From Omphalotus guepiniiformis (taxonomy: Eukaryota; Basidiomycota; Agaricomycetes; Agaricales; Omphalotaceae): a stretch of DNA of 64,000 nucleotides. Below the pieces are notes generated by a model that made no database searches, was not told the DNA's origin, and saw only the letters and a program-made list of their open reading frames with translations. This document shows, piece after piece, positions 54,242 to 64,000 of the stretch. The stretch spans positions 372,001 through 436,000 of the forward strand of contig JAQOOI010000062.1 of assembly GCA_028554645.1 (NCBI GenBank), in the 5' to 3' direction. Numbering within the stretch: the first letter of the stretch is position 1; the number at the start of each line of letters is the position of its first letter. A program made the position numbers and the translations under genes.

Positions 54242-57200
54242 GACGAGGTTGAGGGTATCCTAGATGGTCAAACCGAGAGCCAGCACGGTGAAAGATGTTT
54301 AGAAAAGAGCGGAATTGATGCTGGCTCTGAGTGCGCGATGACTTAGCAGTACACAAAGCCGCTACCTCCTTCAGAATTTCCCGCTTGCAGACTTACGTAA
54401 GCGGCATCATCCCCCTTGCATGATTGAGCGGTCATCAACTCCTCGTGATGTTATAGCCTATTATGTACGTTCTTGAGCTTGGCTTTCAAAAAGCTGTATT
54501 TTAGATTGATCCAAGAAAACCAGAAATCGGTCACCGGACTGTGATATTTCTAATTGTAATTTGACACTGGACTCTCTGACTTTTCAAGTTTGAAACTGGT
54601 TTCGCGATTCAATCCAAAGTAATTATCTACATTTATCTTCCCAGGCAGCGGCGGCAGCGAGCGGCAGTGTTACGCACGTACATTGAAACCGTGGACGGCA
54701 TCATCGCATAGTACTGTAAGTACGGCTTATTCATGCCTTGTTGCAAACGGTCCTTCCAATGTTCCATCCTTGGCACCGATCCAAGATGCTCACTCAAGCT
54801 CCAGCGGAAGACTTAAAGGGGGGTGCTTATCATGACGGCGGAAACACCGGTCTCTGAGATCTGAGAATACGAACTCCAAAGATTCATTTGAGCAGGTGTT
54901 AATAAGTATATCTACATGCCGACTGACCTCGAGAGTCGACTGACCCATCATACCAGCAAAAGCAACCGCTCCTAAGATAGCGCTAACCGGCGCTTATTGT
55001 ATCACATCATGTCCTGCGTCCGTGAGACATGCCTTTCCAAGAATCGGCAGCGCTGAACTTCTACAATATGATAGGAAGATGAAGTGAGCTTATAGAGACA
55101 AGTATGTAGTCCCATAAGCACTTACATCCCGAGCCCTCGAGATAAAAAGACTTGATAACGAAATCGGAAACACTGTTCATAAGGTGATCATCAGTTTCGC
55201 CTCTCGGAATCCGGCTTGGGGGATTGTCATAGAAGCGAACATGATTGTCGGCCGTCGTATCGGTCGGTGCAGTCGGTACCTGCATGTGCCGAATAAGATT
55301 TTAACCGCGTACGTTCAGCCATAATGCAACCCTGAGTCCTTAATATTGAGCAAAGACTTTCGACAGAAGACTTGACGTGTCAGTTTCCTTCTGAATTCTT
55401 GTGCTTATGCATAAGCTTGAAGAGGATAACCACCTCAGCAGCGAGTTAATTTTTGGTGGAAGAGACATATCGACTAGTGGCCCACTGAGCCTCACTGAGC
55501 ACCTGTGACCTAGGAGAGCGTCACACAGAGTCTGATCAGAAATTCATGGATCTCTAAACCATAACCCCCTAATGTCACTGAGTTTTGAAGCTGTCAGCAT
55601 CCGCCAGCACATGCTTGACAAAGCCATCCAGGGCAGATTGAGGGCACTGCGGCGAGGATTGATCAGATTCCGAAGCAATAAGGCCAACAGTGGTCAATCA
55701 TACCCCGTACACAGGTGAGTTGTCCTTTTCTGGCAGCGGGGGAAGGTGACGACGAGAATTTTGAGGGTTTCCGATGCAACATTCAGGAAAGGATCGGCAT
55801 ATATGAAGTTTGAGACGGATCCAGCGGGCCCCAGTAACAAAATTCAACGAGACGAACCATTGACCGCGTTCTCTCATCGTTGTTGAGTATACAAGATATC
55901 CTGTCTTGACCAGAGGCATATAAGGGGATGTGGTAACAATCGTTTTTCGTCCTTCGAAACCAACCAAAGACTTGTATCCACTATCTCGAGACCGGTATAC
56001 TCGGCGAGGTTGAATAGTATAGAGCTGACCAAGGTGGTAGTGGGGTCCTGCAGATTGCAGCTTGAGTATCTTGATATGCTGGTGAGTTCTGGGAAGTACC
56101 CTGACGACTGATTGTAATGACATGAGGTGCCGATCGTAATGTTCTGTCAATGTGGGTGAGGCATGTTCAGCTCAGGAAGGAAAGTAACATACCTGAACAT
56201 GCACTTGCTATTATTGGCGCTCTCAGGAGTTTTGGGCACATCGTGTATGCGACACATTCGTCCTTGAGCGCCACAAGACATCTCGCCAGGCTACTTGCGA
56301 CCACCAACATATGCCAGCACCACAAAACCTCCTTCAGACTGTAGAGATCGAATGAGGCCTTAATTAAACATCGCCTAAACCGGGAAGAAACACCTATATC
56401 ACGATTTCAGTCTCTCAGTCTCAGATAAGAAGACTCAATAGAGTGTGGTAACTCACATCACGTAGCATTCGTCACAAGAACAGAAGCATTACAGTCCATT
56501 GGATTAGAGTAAAAACGTTCACGATCGGAGGAAGTGTGAAGTTACGCTGTCGCTGGCAGTCGTTGGCAACGCCTGTATGGTTCGCCTGGGCGACTCGGAC
56601 AGGAGGAGGGCCGACTCAGTGGAACGAGGTCAGCCTATCTCACATCATTGAAATGTAATGTTGCGATAATCTGTGTCCAGATGAATTGGAAGACCTGAAT
56701 ACACATAGTGGTAGAATGGATTTCACCAAGGACGTCCAAGACAGTGAGCACTAGAGGCGAATTACATAAGCGTCAGGCGCAGCACTTTCCCGACGCCACC
56801 GCTAGCGCTGGCGCTCACTGTCAGCTTTTCTTTGCGACGAAGCCGCCGTCTCCAGAGCAAACGCAGATCTTAGTGAGTATGAGTATTTAAATCTAATAAT
56901 TGGTTTAATTTACGCTCCGTGTAGTTTAGCGATGCAAGAGCATACAAGAGGCTAGCGTCATTTCATCAATTGAATCACAAAATCACAACTCGTGGTGGAA
57001 GCAACAATCGTTCAATTGTTATTGAGCACGATCTCCGCCAATCAAGTTCATTGGTATTCTGGAGCAAGCAATTCGTGTATCCGACATTCTGGCTGCGATC
57101 ACAAAAGCGATAATCTTCCCGCTGTCGAATAGCTTTTGGACTTTTTGAAGCCCTTTCTAGACCTTGTCCGAAGATGGTAGACATGGAATACCAGAGATGA

Positions 57201-57520
57201 TCAAGCTCTGGGCGTCGTTCTTCGCGCCCTTCAGTGTGAGCTAGATTGTCATCTACTTACCCCGTGGCACAATCTAATTCACAACTGAAGTGATTCAGGC
57301 TCTCAGGGTATGAGGGTTAACGTCACCCCATCGGCTCTTTTTGATTCTGAATCCACAAAAAGCTATGAACAGGACAACCGTTAAACTCCCCTGGCACTGT
57401 GAAGTAGATCACACAATTCTGGATTCCTATATGTGCTGGCCTCAAGTGCTTCACTCATCTCTCAACGCTCGCTTTTCGATACCCCGGCTTCTAGCCTTGA
57501 AGACCTTTCACTTATGAGGA
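54242..57520. other. Long intergenic region, no gene supported
   Basis: About 3.3 kb. The left part is the flippase promoter. A 150-codon minus-strand frame (56150-55698) has mixed composition without a recognised domain, and its alternative frames look equally coding-like. Smaller frames at 55061-55285 and 56975-57184 (minus) are also unassigned. An older gene relic cannot be excluded. Confidence 0.4.
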
Positions 57521-60500
57521 ATGCTTAAGCATGCTGCCACAAAACTTGCGCACAGCTCTACCTTGCCAGCGTTAGGGAACAAGGATCTTAAACCCTTGCA
57601 AGATTTGATCACAGCTGAGAAGACTGTGCTCGTCTCGTGAGTTTTCATCAAACGCCCATGTCCAAAACTGACCCTTCACTTTTTACAGTCTGCGTAAACT
57701 CAGTGCGGATCTCACTAAAGCAGCTGATGCTCTCAAAAGTTGGGCAGTGGGAGAAGGAGATGAATTAACGGTAATACTCCCGCATTTTCCTTCCTTGACG
57801 ACAAATCTCACCTGAAGATATACCAGGACATTCTAAATGCATCGACGGAACTCGTGAACTACTTCTCTACTGCTCTATGCCAATATTCCTCCTATCAATA
57901 TGCTATGCGCGAGCACATGAAAGCTGTACGTGATCGAGAGGAGGCTCTCGACGATCTGAAGCGAAGACAAAAGGTTCTCGTCAGCAGAACAGAATCAGCA
58001 GAGAAGAGAATAGAGAAGATCAGCACGGATAATAGAAGTTTTGCTGTGCAGAATGAATCGTTGAATCACATGCGAGCGCAGTTGCTGGCAATGGCGTCGA
58101 AAATTATGGCTGAAGAGGCTGCGTTGCAGGATTATAAACGATTGAAGGCTAGATCTTGGATGGAGATCAAGTTTGGTGGGCTACTGGAGTGTTGTGAGAA
58201 GGGTACGATTGTTGGGGAATTCGGGAAGCTTGTCATTAGTGTGAGTCGTTTCTCGTCTTCCACGTTTGCGCCATGGATATTCATGCGTTTTGCACTATAT
58301 AGGAGATTTCAGAAGAACCAACTCAGCCAGGCCTGCCTCGGTCCGTCTACATGAACCATGCCAAGATACAGTCCATCTTGACAGATGCCCTTTCATGTGT
58401 CGAAAGCGTCGTTTTCACTTCATTTTCACCACCACCTGATTCTGCATCAGTCTTTCGGTCTCACTCTCGCAGCTCCTCAGTGGCTTCCTCACCTTCAGTT
58501 TCGTCGGAGAGCACGAACGACTCATCGTTCGCAACATTCTCCGATATTGGTTCACCACCGACCTCTGCTACTACCGCGACTTCTAGCCGCGATGTATCAG
58601 TTTCTCCGGAGCCTTTGAAAAATGAAACATCCTCCACTTCCACGTCTATAATAGTGCATCCCCCCTCCGATCACATTCTCCAGCCCACTTCGGACCCTCC
58701 TTCGCGCAGTACATCTGCGAGAACCATCAATCCCCGAGAAGGTAGCCGTTTCGCTGCGTTTCCCGTCAAAAAGCGTCGCATCAGTACTAGTAAAGAACTT
58801 TCAACAACTTTACGCGTCCCTGCGCCTGAAGAACCTTCTGGTTTTCCTGACATGGAAAGACGAAACAGCGCTGTCTTTATCGGAAATACTGACTCTACGG
58901 AATTTACGAACGTACTGCAGTCAAACAGCTCTGTCGGTCATCCTACCACCCTCGGTACACCTGGTGCTCTTTTCTCGCGGCCTACGTCGGTGATGGTAGA
59001 TATTGACCGGCATCTGAGCTCTATACCGCAGATGGAGGACCCTTGGCCGATTTCACCTGTGAATGATATTCTGGTACTGAATGGTCCCAAGGAAGAGATG
59101 GATTCCTTTTCTTCTGCAGTCGCTGCCGCGCTCAGCGTCCATGTCTCGAAGGCGGAGGGTGTCAATGCTGACGCTGATAAAGCGCCATCAATCCCAACTT
59201 CACCACGGCTGGTCGTGGAGACAGCGTTGTCGGAAGAACGAGCGGCGTCACGCCAGAGCGAGGACGAAGGCAAAGAATCATTAACTACCGCAGAAACCCA
59301 TGCTACTCTACCATCTCCACAGCCAGTTTCGCCATTGATAGTCGACAGCGAGGACGAATCGGCTGGAGAATCTGTAGTTGAGATTGCTGTGATGCAGCCT
59401 CTTGTCGTAGCTACTGAAGACTCGAGAGTTCCAGTCTCCAAAGCTGAACCTCTGGAAGAGCCTGCGACCCCTCGTGCGCGCACCTCCCCTGAATTATCAT
59501 CAGAATTGTCCCCTACCTTTGGTGTCAGGTTTTCGCCCATCGTAATCGAGATCAAAAGACCGGTGTCTTTGGGTGAGGAGAGCGTGCCTGAAACTCCTCG
59601 TGCTACATCGCCTCCCTCAACTTCGACCTTGACGATGGAATGCATAGCTTCACAGTCCTCGCCTCCTGTCGAGTTGATTGAAAATAAGGACTTTGTTGAT
59701 GCAGCGATGCATATGCCTCCACAGATGCCTCTAAAGATACGGACAGACATGGACGCAAGCGTAGTCAAGAAAACCTCACCTGTCGAGCAGAAGAACCCTA
59801 GTCCGATAACAGGCAGAACTCTTCCAGTCCGCTCAGGATCTCCTATTCCACGTAAACGGAGAACACGACCGAAAACCCCGCCTTTTATGCCTGATGCGTT
59901 CATTTCGCCTGGAAGCCCGAAATCGTCGAGCCGTCGACCGAGATTCTATACGACCAACCCAGATCCTTCTCCTTCTGCCTCCCATTCTTCTAGTTCGTCA
60001 TCGGTAGAGCTGATACCGGCGTTAGTCGTCGACACGAATGTGGTGTCTGAGCAACGACTGTCAAGCCAGAATGAGAGTGTAGAAGGCACGGGATCGTTAC
60101 CTGTAACGAGACCTTACTCCCTGCTGCCTTTTCCGCAGCTAGTCTCGCCTTTGACGGTTAATAGTGAGGATGAATCAACAGAGACAGCTATCACGGAAGG
60201 AAAAGGAATTCAATTCCCCGTTGCTGTTGATGTAGCGCCCTTCAAGCCCGAATCTGTGGTAGACTCTACGACTCCTCTGTCGTTCCTCTCCCCAGACAAA
60301 CCATCAGAATCTTCTTCTTCTGCCTTTGGTGTTCGATTCTCGCCCATCGTTGTTGAAATCAAGAGACCAGCTTCGGTGAGCGACGACGGTGTACCTGAAA
60401 CTCCTCGTGTCGCTTCACCGACCTCGGCCATGGCCATGTCGATGGAAAAACGCAGTACGGGACCAGAGGTAGTGTCATCTGTGGAGCCGATTAGTACGAA

Positions 60501-61170
60501 GGAGACTATAGTACCTTCACAGGTAGAAGTGAGCAAGGTTGTAGTCCAGAAGCCGACCGCTACCGGGGCACAAATCATCAACAATTCGGGCAGAGGGTCT
60601 CCAGTCCGTGCGAGGTCTCCTGCTACTCCATCAAGACAGAAATCGAGGTCGAGAACTCCCCCGGTTATGTCAAGTAGATCTGCTTCACCCGCAATCTCCA
60701 AGACATTGCGATCAAGATCCTCTACGACCAACTCAATTTCTCCTCCTGCATCAACACCCATATTACCCATATCCGACTCACCTGCCCCAATTCGAAATCT
60801 CATCACATCAGCTCCTACCTTATCTTCCCAATCCTTCGTCTCCACTCCTATTCCAAACATCCGCAGATCACAATCAGACGACCTTCGGCCTTCGCAAGTC
60901 CAATCTCAACAGAAATACCCTTTCCCGTCTGGTCCAGCTCCAAAGCTCGTTCGCTCACTTTCGAGTGTGAAGAAACCTCTGCCTAGCTCGCCTTACCCAC
61001 AGCATCGTACTGCTGAATCCGGTGCTGGGACAGGGACAGTTGTGCTCTCTTCGCCTTTTTCTAGACCTATACCGTCGTCGTTTGCTAGGCCTGTGTCTCT
61101 TCGATCTATGAGTGTTCCTGCGAGTGTCAGCCCACCGACGTTGAGCAAGAATTCTGCGAGTTTTCCGTAG
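57521..61170 (+). CDS. BAR-domain (eisosome Pil1/Lsp1- or Ivy1-like) protein with long Ser/Pro-rich tail
   Basis: Four exons: start 57521 (MLKHAATKLAHSS), introns after VLVS, GDELT and KLVIS, then a long last exon to 61170. The helical N-terminal ~250 residues include DLITAEKTVLVS, LRKLSADLTKAADALKSWAV, ALDDLKRRQKVLVSRTESAE, WMEIKFGGLLECCEKGTIVG and EEPTQPGLPRSVY. This is the layout of Pil1/Lsp1-type BAR domains (AEK...S, then GxxL...P.TPG-like end) and of fungal Ivy1-like proteins; I cannot separate the two. The role is inferred as membrane-curvature binding at plasma membrane or vacuole. The ~900-residue tail is disordered, rich in Ser, Pro, Thr and Arg, and holds an internal duplication of about 270 residues. 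Confidence 0.7.
59318..60760 (+). repeat. Internal tandem duplication in the BAR protein tail
   Basis: Unit 1 begins QPVSPLIVDSEDES (about 59320), unit 2 QLVSPLTVNSEDES (about 60136). Both contain FGVRFSPIV(I/V)EIKRP, VPETPR(A/V)(T/A)SP, RSGSPIPRKR / RARSPATPSR and PRFYTTNPDPSPSAS / SRSSTTNSISPPAS in order. Spacing is about 810-816 bp, roughly 270 residues; the units have diverged considerably, so the duplication is old. Confidence 0.7.
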
Positions 61171-62398
61171 TTGTGTCGGGTGGACAGTTTGCAGTCCATG
61201 CAGGTTCGGTGGATGATGAGAGAAGGCCGTTTAGTTTGTTTCTTGTTGGTTTGGGTGCAGGCGCCATGATGCGGGGGTTGGACCATGCGGGGGTTGGACC
61301 ATGTCGAAAACTTCTTATCTGTCGTGAACGTGATGGGGTATTGAAGTTCGTGGAGAACAGTTTTCGGCAACGACTTGAAGTCTACAAAGATTAGAACCTG
61401 GATCAGGATCCACGGGTACTAATATGACGACTAGCTTGGGCTACGATTTATTCATGATAGTTATTTTTGAAACGTTGCATTGACTCGGTGACATTCTGTT
61501 TGCATTTTCATTCTTGGCTATTCAATACCCCTCTGCGTACTGGTACACACAAACCTATGCATTTGTATCCTTTAGTAGTTATCTTGTATAGACTGACTGG
61601 GTCACACACCCCAGTTCATGATCATTTACCAGTCTGAGTATCTGTGAATCTCCGAATGCATAACTGAAGTTTCATGGTGAGAGAAAGCAAGTGCCCTTGT
61701 TAGTAGCAAATTGAGGACAGATTCCGGGTGATGAAAACGAACAGTCGGTCCTCTGTAAGCAGATGAAAGACAGGATGATAGTCGATCCACTCGCATATAG
61801 TGGCAGTTGTTGACAATACCCGAAGTGTTGGGGTCACAAAAGTCTTATGTTATCGGAGAAGTGCCATACAGAAATGCAGCCGCCGGCTGACTACAAATTA
61901 CCGAATATAGTAAACAGTCTACCCAACATGGTAATCCTCAGATCCTCACAAGCCCCTTCAACAAGCCCTCTCAACGTAATGCCAAAGGCTGAAAAGGTCC
62001 AAGCTCTATGACACGAGGCTAGCGAAGTCGACGCTATGACCCTCGTAATAATGCTTTCAACGAAACGGCAACTGGAACCACTCGAGCTGGGCCACACTAT
62101 CCATTGTCTCTTGGGGTGAGACTATCTCCCTTTCATTGTCCTGAAGCCTCATGGGAAGTCACGTCCACCCAAGGTCTCGGAATTACTTCCAAAATTGAAT
62201 TACCGAGTCTCGCTCGAGGATTTGTCGGTACACAGGGATCGACAGGGACCTCCACGAGCCTATGTATGGTCAAAGTTTTGGCCACAGAAGCTATTTCTGG
62301 AAGGGAATCGATTTCCTGTATATAAGGGTGCAGCATTTCTTGTAACGAGTCAACATACACCCTTATCATTCGTCCTTTCGTATTCCTTCACTTTGATA
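61171..62398. other. Intergenic region with a TATA box before the last gene
   Basis: No gene recognised in about 1.2 kb. A clear TATATAAGG lies at about 62319-62327, some 75 bp upstream of the start at 62399, a normal place for a core promoter. Near 61270-61300 a GCGGGGGTTGGACCAT unit is directly repeated. Confidence 0.55.
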
Positions 62399-63709
62399 AT
62401 GGCGCCAAAAAAATCTATCAAGATTTTCGCTGCGGCTTCCAACACGCTCGCTCGTGCGAGGAAGGTCCGTGCAGCTACTCAGGCTGTCGGTCCAAAACGA
62501 GAGCGAAAGGACCTTCAAACGCGCATCAATGAGTTAAGGAACGACAAGTGGGTTCTGGGATTCGACGCGAAGACGGTGACGTGTAAAGCATGCCGTTCCA
62601 TAATCAGGCTAGACAAGCGGAACGACTATTACCTGGGTTTCTGGATCAAACATAAGGGCAGGTGCACTATGATCAGGGAGCAGAAAAAGTCCGTGCCACC
62701 AGAGTGGGTGAGTCTTCATGGTCTTCGCATTCCTAGATGACTTCATAGCGCTGATGTTCGAATGACTTCTCCAGATCCCCAAGAAGTATGTTAGTAAAAG
62801 GAAGGTTGTTGTCGACGATGATTTGGACGAACCTGAAAACGACGACGATGAGGACGAGCCTAAAATCGACGTTGAATCGGAGGACGAGCTCATGGAGGAC
62901 GAGCTTATGGAGGACGTCAAAGCCACTCATTCTTCCAAAAGTTCTGTCAGAATGAAGAACGTTAAAGCTGCTCAATCTTCCAAGGGATCAGTGAGGCTCA
63001 TACGTTCTGCCAGCGCTATGCCGCGTCGTCAGGCGCTCGGGCCTTCCGCAAGCATGAACGATGTCGGAGGTAGCATCTCCACCTCCGGCACCTCTATCTC
63101 TCACAACCCCACCGTCTCCATTTCTACCAAACTCAACATCACCATCCCCGAGCGTCCTATCCCCGATCCCATCGCTGAATCTGAGGACTCGGGAGAAACC
63201 TTTAAGTTCTTAGGTGGTCCGTACCCCACGTCCCCCATGTCTAGCGGACCGATGAACGATGTCGGAGGTAGCATCTCCACCTCCAGCACCTCTGTCTCTC
63301 ACAACCCCAATGTCTCCATTTCTACCAATCTCAACATCACCATCCCCGAGCGTCCTATCCCCGATCCCATCGCTGAATCTGAGGACTCGGGAGACTCCTT
63401 TAAGTTCTTGGGTGGCCCGTACCCCACATTCACGCCTAGCGGACCGATGAGCTGGCCTCAAGCGCCTCGCGCTCCTTTCCGGTACCCGAGCCCGGACTCG
63501 GACTCCGACGATGAGAGGGAGGTTACCACCACTCTTATTCCTGCGCATTGGACGCAAGAAGAAATGGAGGTCGTTCATGCCGCTCATCTTCTACTTTCGC
63601 TTCGTCATTCGAAATGGTACGTGTTATTTTAGAGTTGGTCTTTCGGTTTCGGAAAACTGACTTTGCGATTCTTCTTAGTTGCGGCTCCTTGCATCGGTCT
63701 GGTCACTGA
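62399..63709 (+). CDS. Basidiomycete protein with CxxC...HxxxxC motif and tandem repeats
   Basis: Three exons: 62399 to about 62707 (MAPKKSIKIFAAASN ... VPPEW), about 62776 to 63617, and a short end after a GTACGT intron (CGSLHRSGH, stop at 63709). Residues about 55-95 hold VLGFDAKTVTCKACRSIIRL, FWIKH and GRC: two Cys pairs split as C-x2-C and H-x4-C, resembling a small zinc-binding fold used by DNA-binding proteins. An acidic stretch follows (DDDEDEPKIDVESEDELMED, with ELMED doubled), then two 66-residue repeats containing TIPERPIPDPIAESEDSG, then WTQEEMEVVHAAHLLLSLRH. I do not recognise a named family. DNA binding is inference from the motif and basic N-terminus. Confidence 0.6.
63054..63449 (+). 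repeat. Two 198-bp coding tandem repeats
   Basis: MNDVGGSISTS starts at 63054 and again at 63252; the units share NITIPERPIPDPIAESEDSG and FKFLGGPYPT at high DNA identity, so the duplication is recent and in frame (66 codons). Confidence 0.85.
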
Positions 63710-64000
63710 GTGGCAATTAATCGAAGATTGTCTGAGTTCTCTATAATATGCATACCTTTTCACATGAAGTTATTTCCTATTCCTGCCCAGATTCTACTCG
63801 TTCATGCATTTATCTTATACCTTGCTACTTGATACTGGCCTCGCTTTGTTTTATTCCCTATGTTGTTTTTCTGCATTGACTGTATCGCTTCCTGGATTTA
63901 TATCATATGTAACCTGTAGCATTTATATCACCATTCAATTTACAATTCAAACTATCAACACACCTTTGACCACAAGGCGTCCTCGTACGCGTATCATGTG
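63710..64000. other. 3' flank at the window end
   Basis: AT-rich sequence after the stop codon of the last gene. Nothing recognisable. Confidence 0.5.

Noticed and set aside
55698..56150. 150-codon minus-strand frame in the 3.3-kb gap
   Set aside because: No domain, no splice context, and another frame on the same strand looks equally plausible. Left in the gap description and not called a gene.
58938..59903. 321-codon open frame on minus, and a 216-codon frame at 60210-60860 (minus)
   Set aside because: Both lie opposite the Ser/Pro-rich tail of the BAR protein; codon bias in such tails commonly leaves the reverse strand open. No domain seen.

Overview
The window reads as nuclear DNA from a mushroom-forming basidiomycete (Agaricomycetes). 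Genes are cut by many introns of about 45-70 nt. Families typical of that group are present: a FunK1 kinase, F-box plus leucine-rich-repeat proteins, Zn2Cys6 transcription factors, an HMG-box relic and a lineage-type kinase-like family. I saw no rRNA, convincing tRNA, CRISPR array or prokaryotic feature.

Left half (1-35.5 kb), a repeat-rich accessory region. A complete FunK1 gene (951-3355, minus) is followed by a partial duplicate that lost its N-terminal half but kept its promoter (4412-5514). A chimeric gene ending in a major-facilitator C-terminus (5706-7083) and a frame-disrupted hypothetical gene (7308-8098) come next. Then follows a dense array of two families. One pairs an N-terminal coiled coil with a MIF4G (eIF4G middle-like) domain: copies at 8390-9992 (minus), 20050-21577 (plus, disrupted) and 21850-23485 (plus), plus the promoter of a fourth at the left edge. 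The other is a ~402-residue membrane-anchored kinase-like protein in seven apparently intact copies: three on minus (10696-16513) and four on plus (23964-34537). All seven share six exons, a phase-0 intron splitting the HRD triad between R and D, and a CACGTG box upstream. Shared flanks show that the left block (K3-K2-K1) is an inverted duplicate of the right block (K5-K6-K7), and that a two-kinase unit of about 4.28 kb is tandemly repeated on the right. Between the arms sit two paralogous fungal genes of unknown function (17502-19620). A 2.5-kb transposase-less element carrying a broken HMG-box gene has inserted into the promoter of the last kinase; the uninterrupted site survives at its paralog.

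Right half (36-64 kb), ordinary single-copy genes: a secreted GH127-type beta-L-arabinofuranosidase-like enzyme with over 20 introns, a Lys/Ala-rich nuclear protein, an F-box protein, a Zn2Cys6 regulator with a fungal-specific middle domain, a Dnf1/Dnf2-type lipid flippase, a BAR (eisosome/Ivy1-like) protein with a duplicated Ser/Pro tail, and a basidiomycete protein with a CxxC...HxxxxC motif and 66-residue repeats. They do not form an obvious pathway.

The strongest candidate for something new is the kinase-like/MIF4G array: tandem and inverted expansion, a proximal promoter motif shared by all seven kinases, a modified kinase core, and remnants of a third divergently transcribed gene (X) beside several kinase promoters. 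Any shared function is inference. Family assignments come from reading translated exons by eye; no database search was possible.
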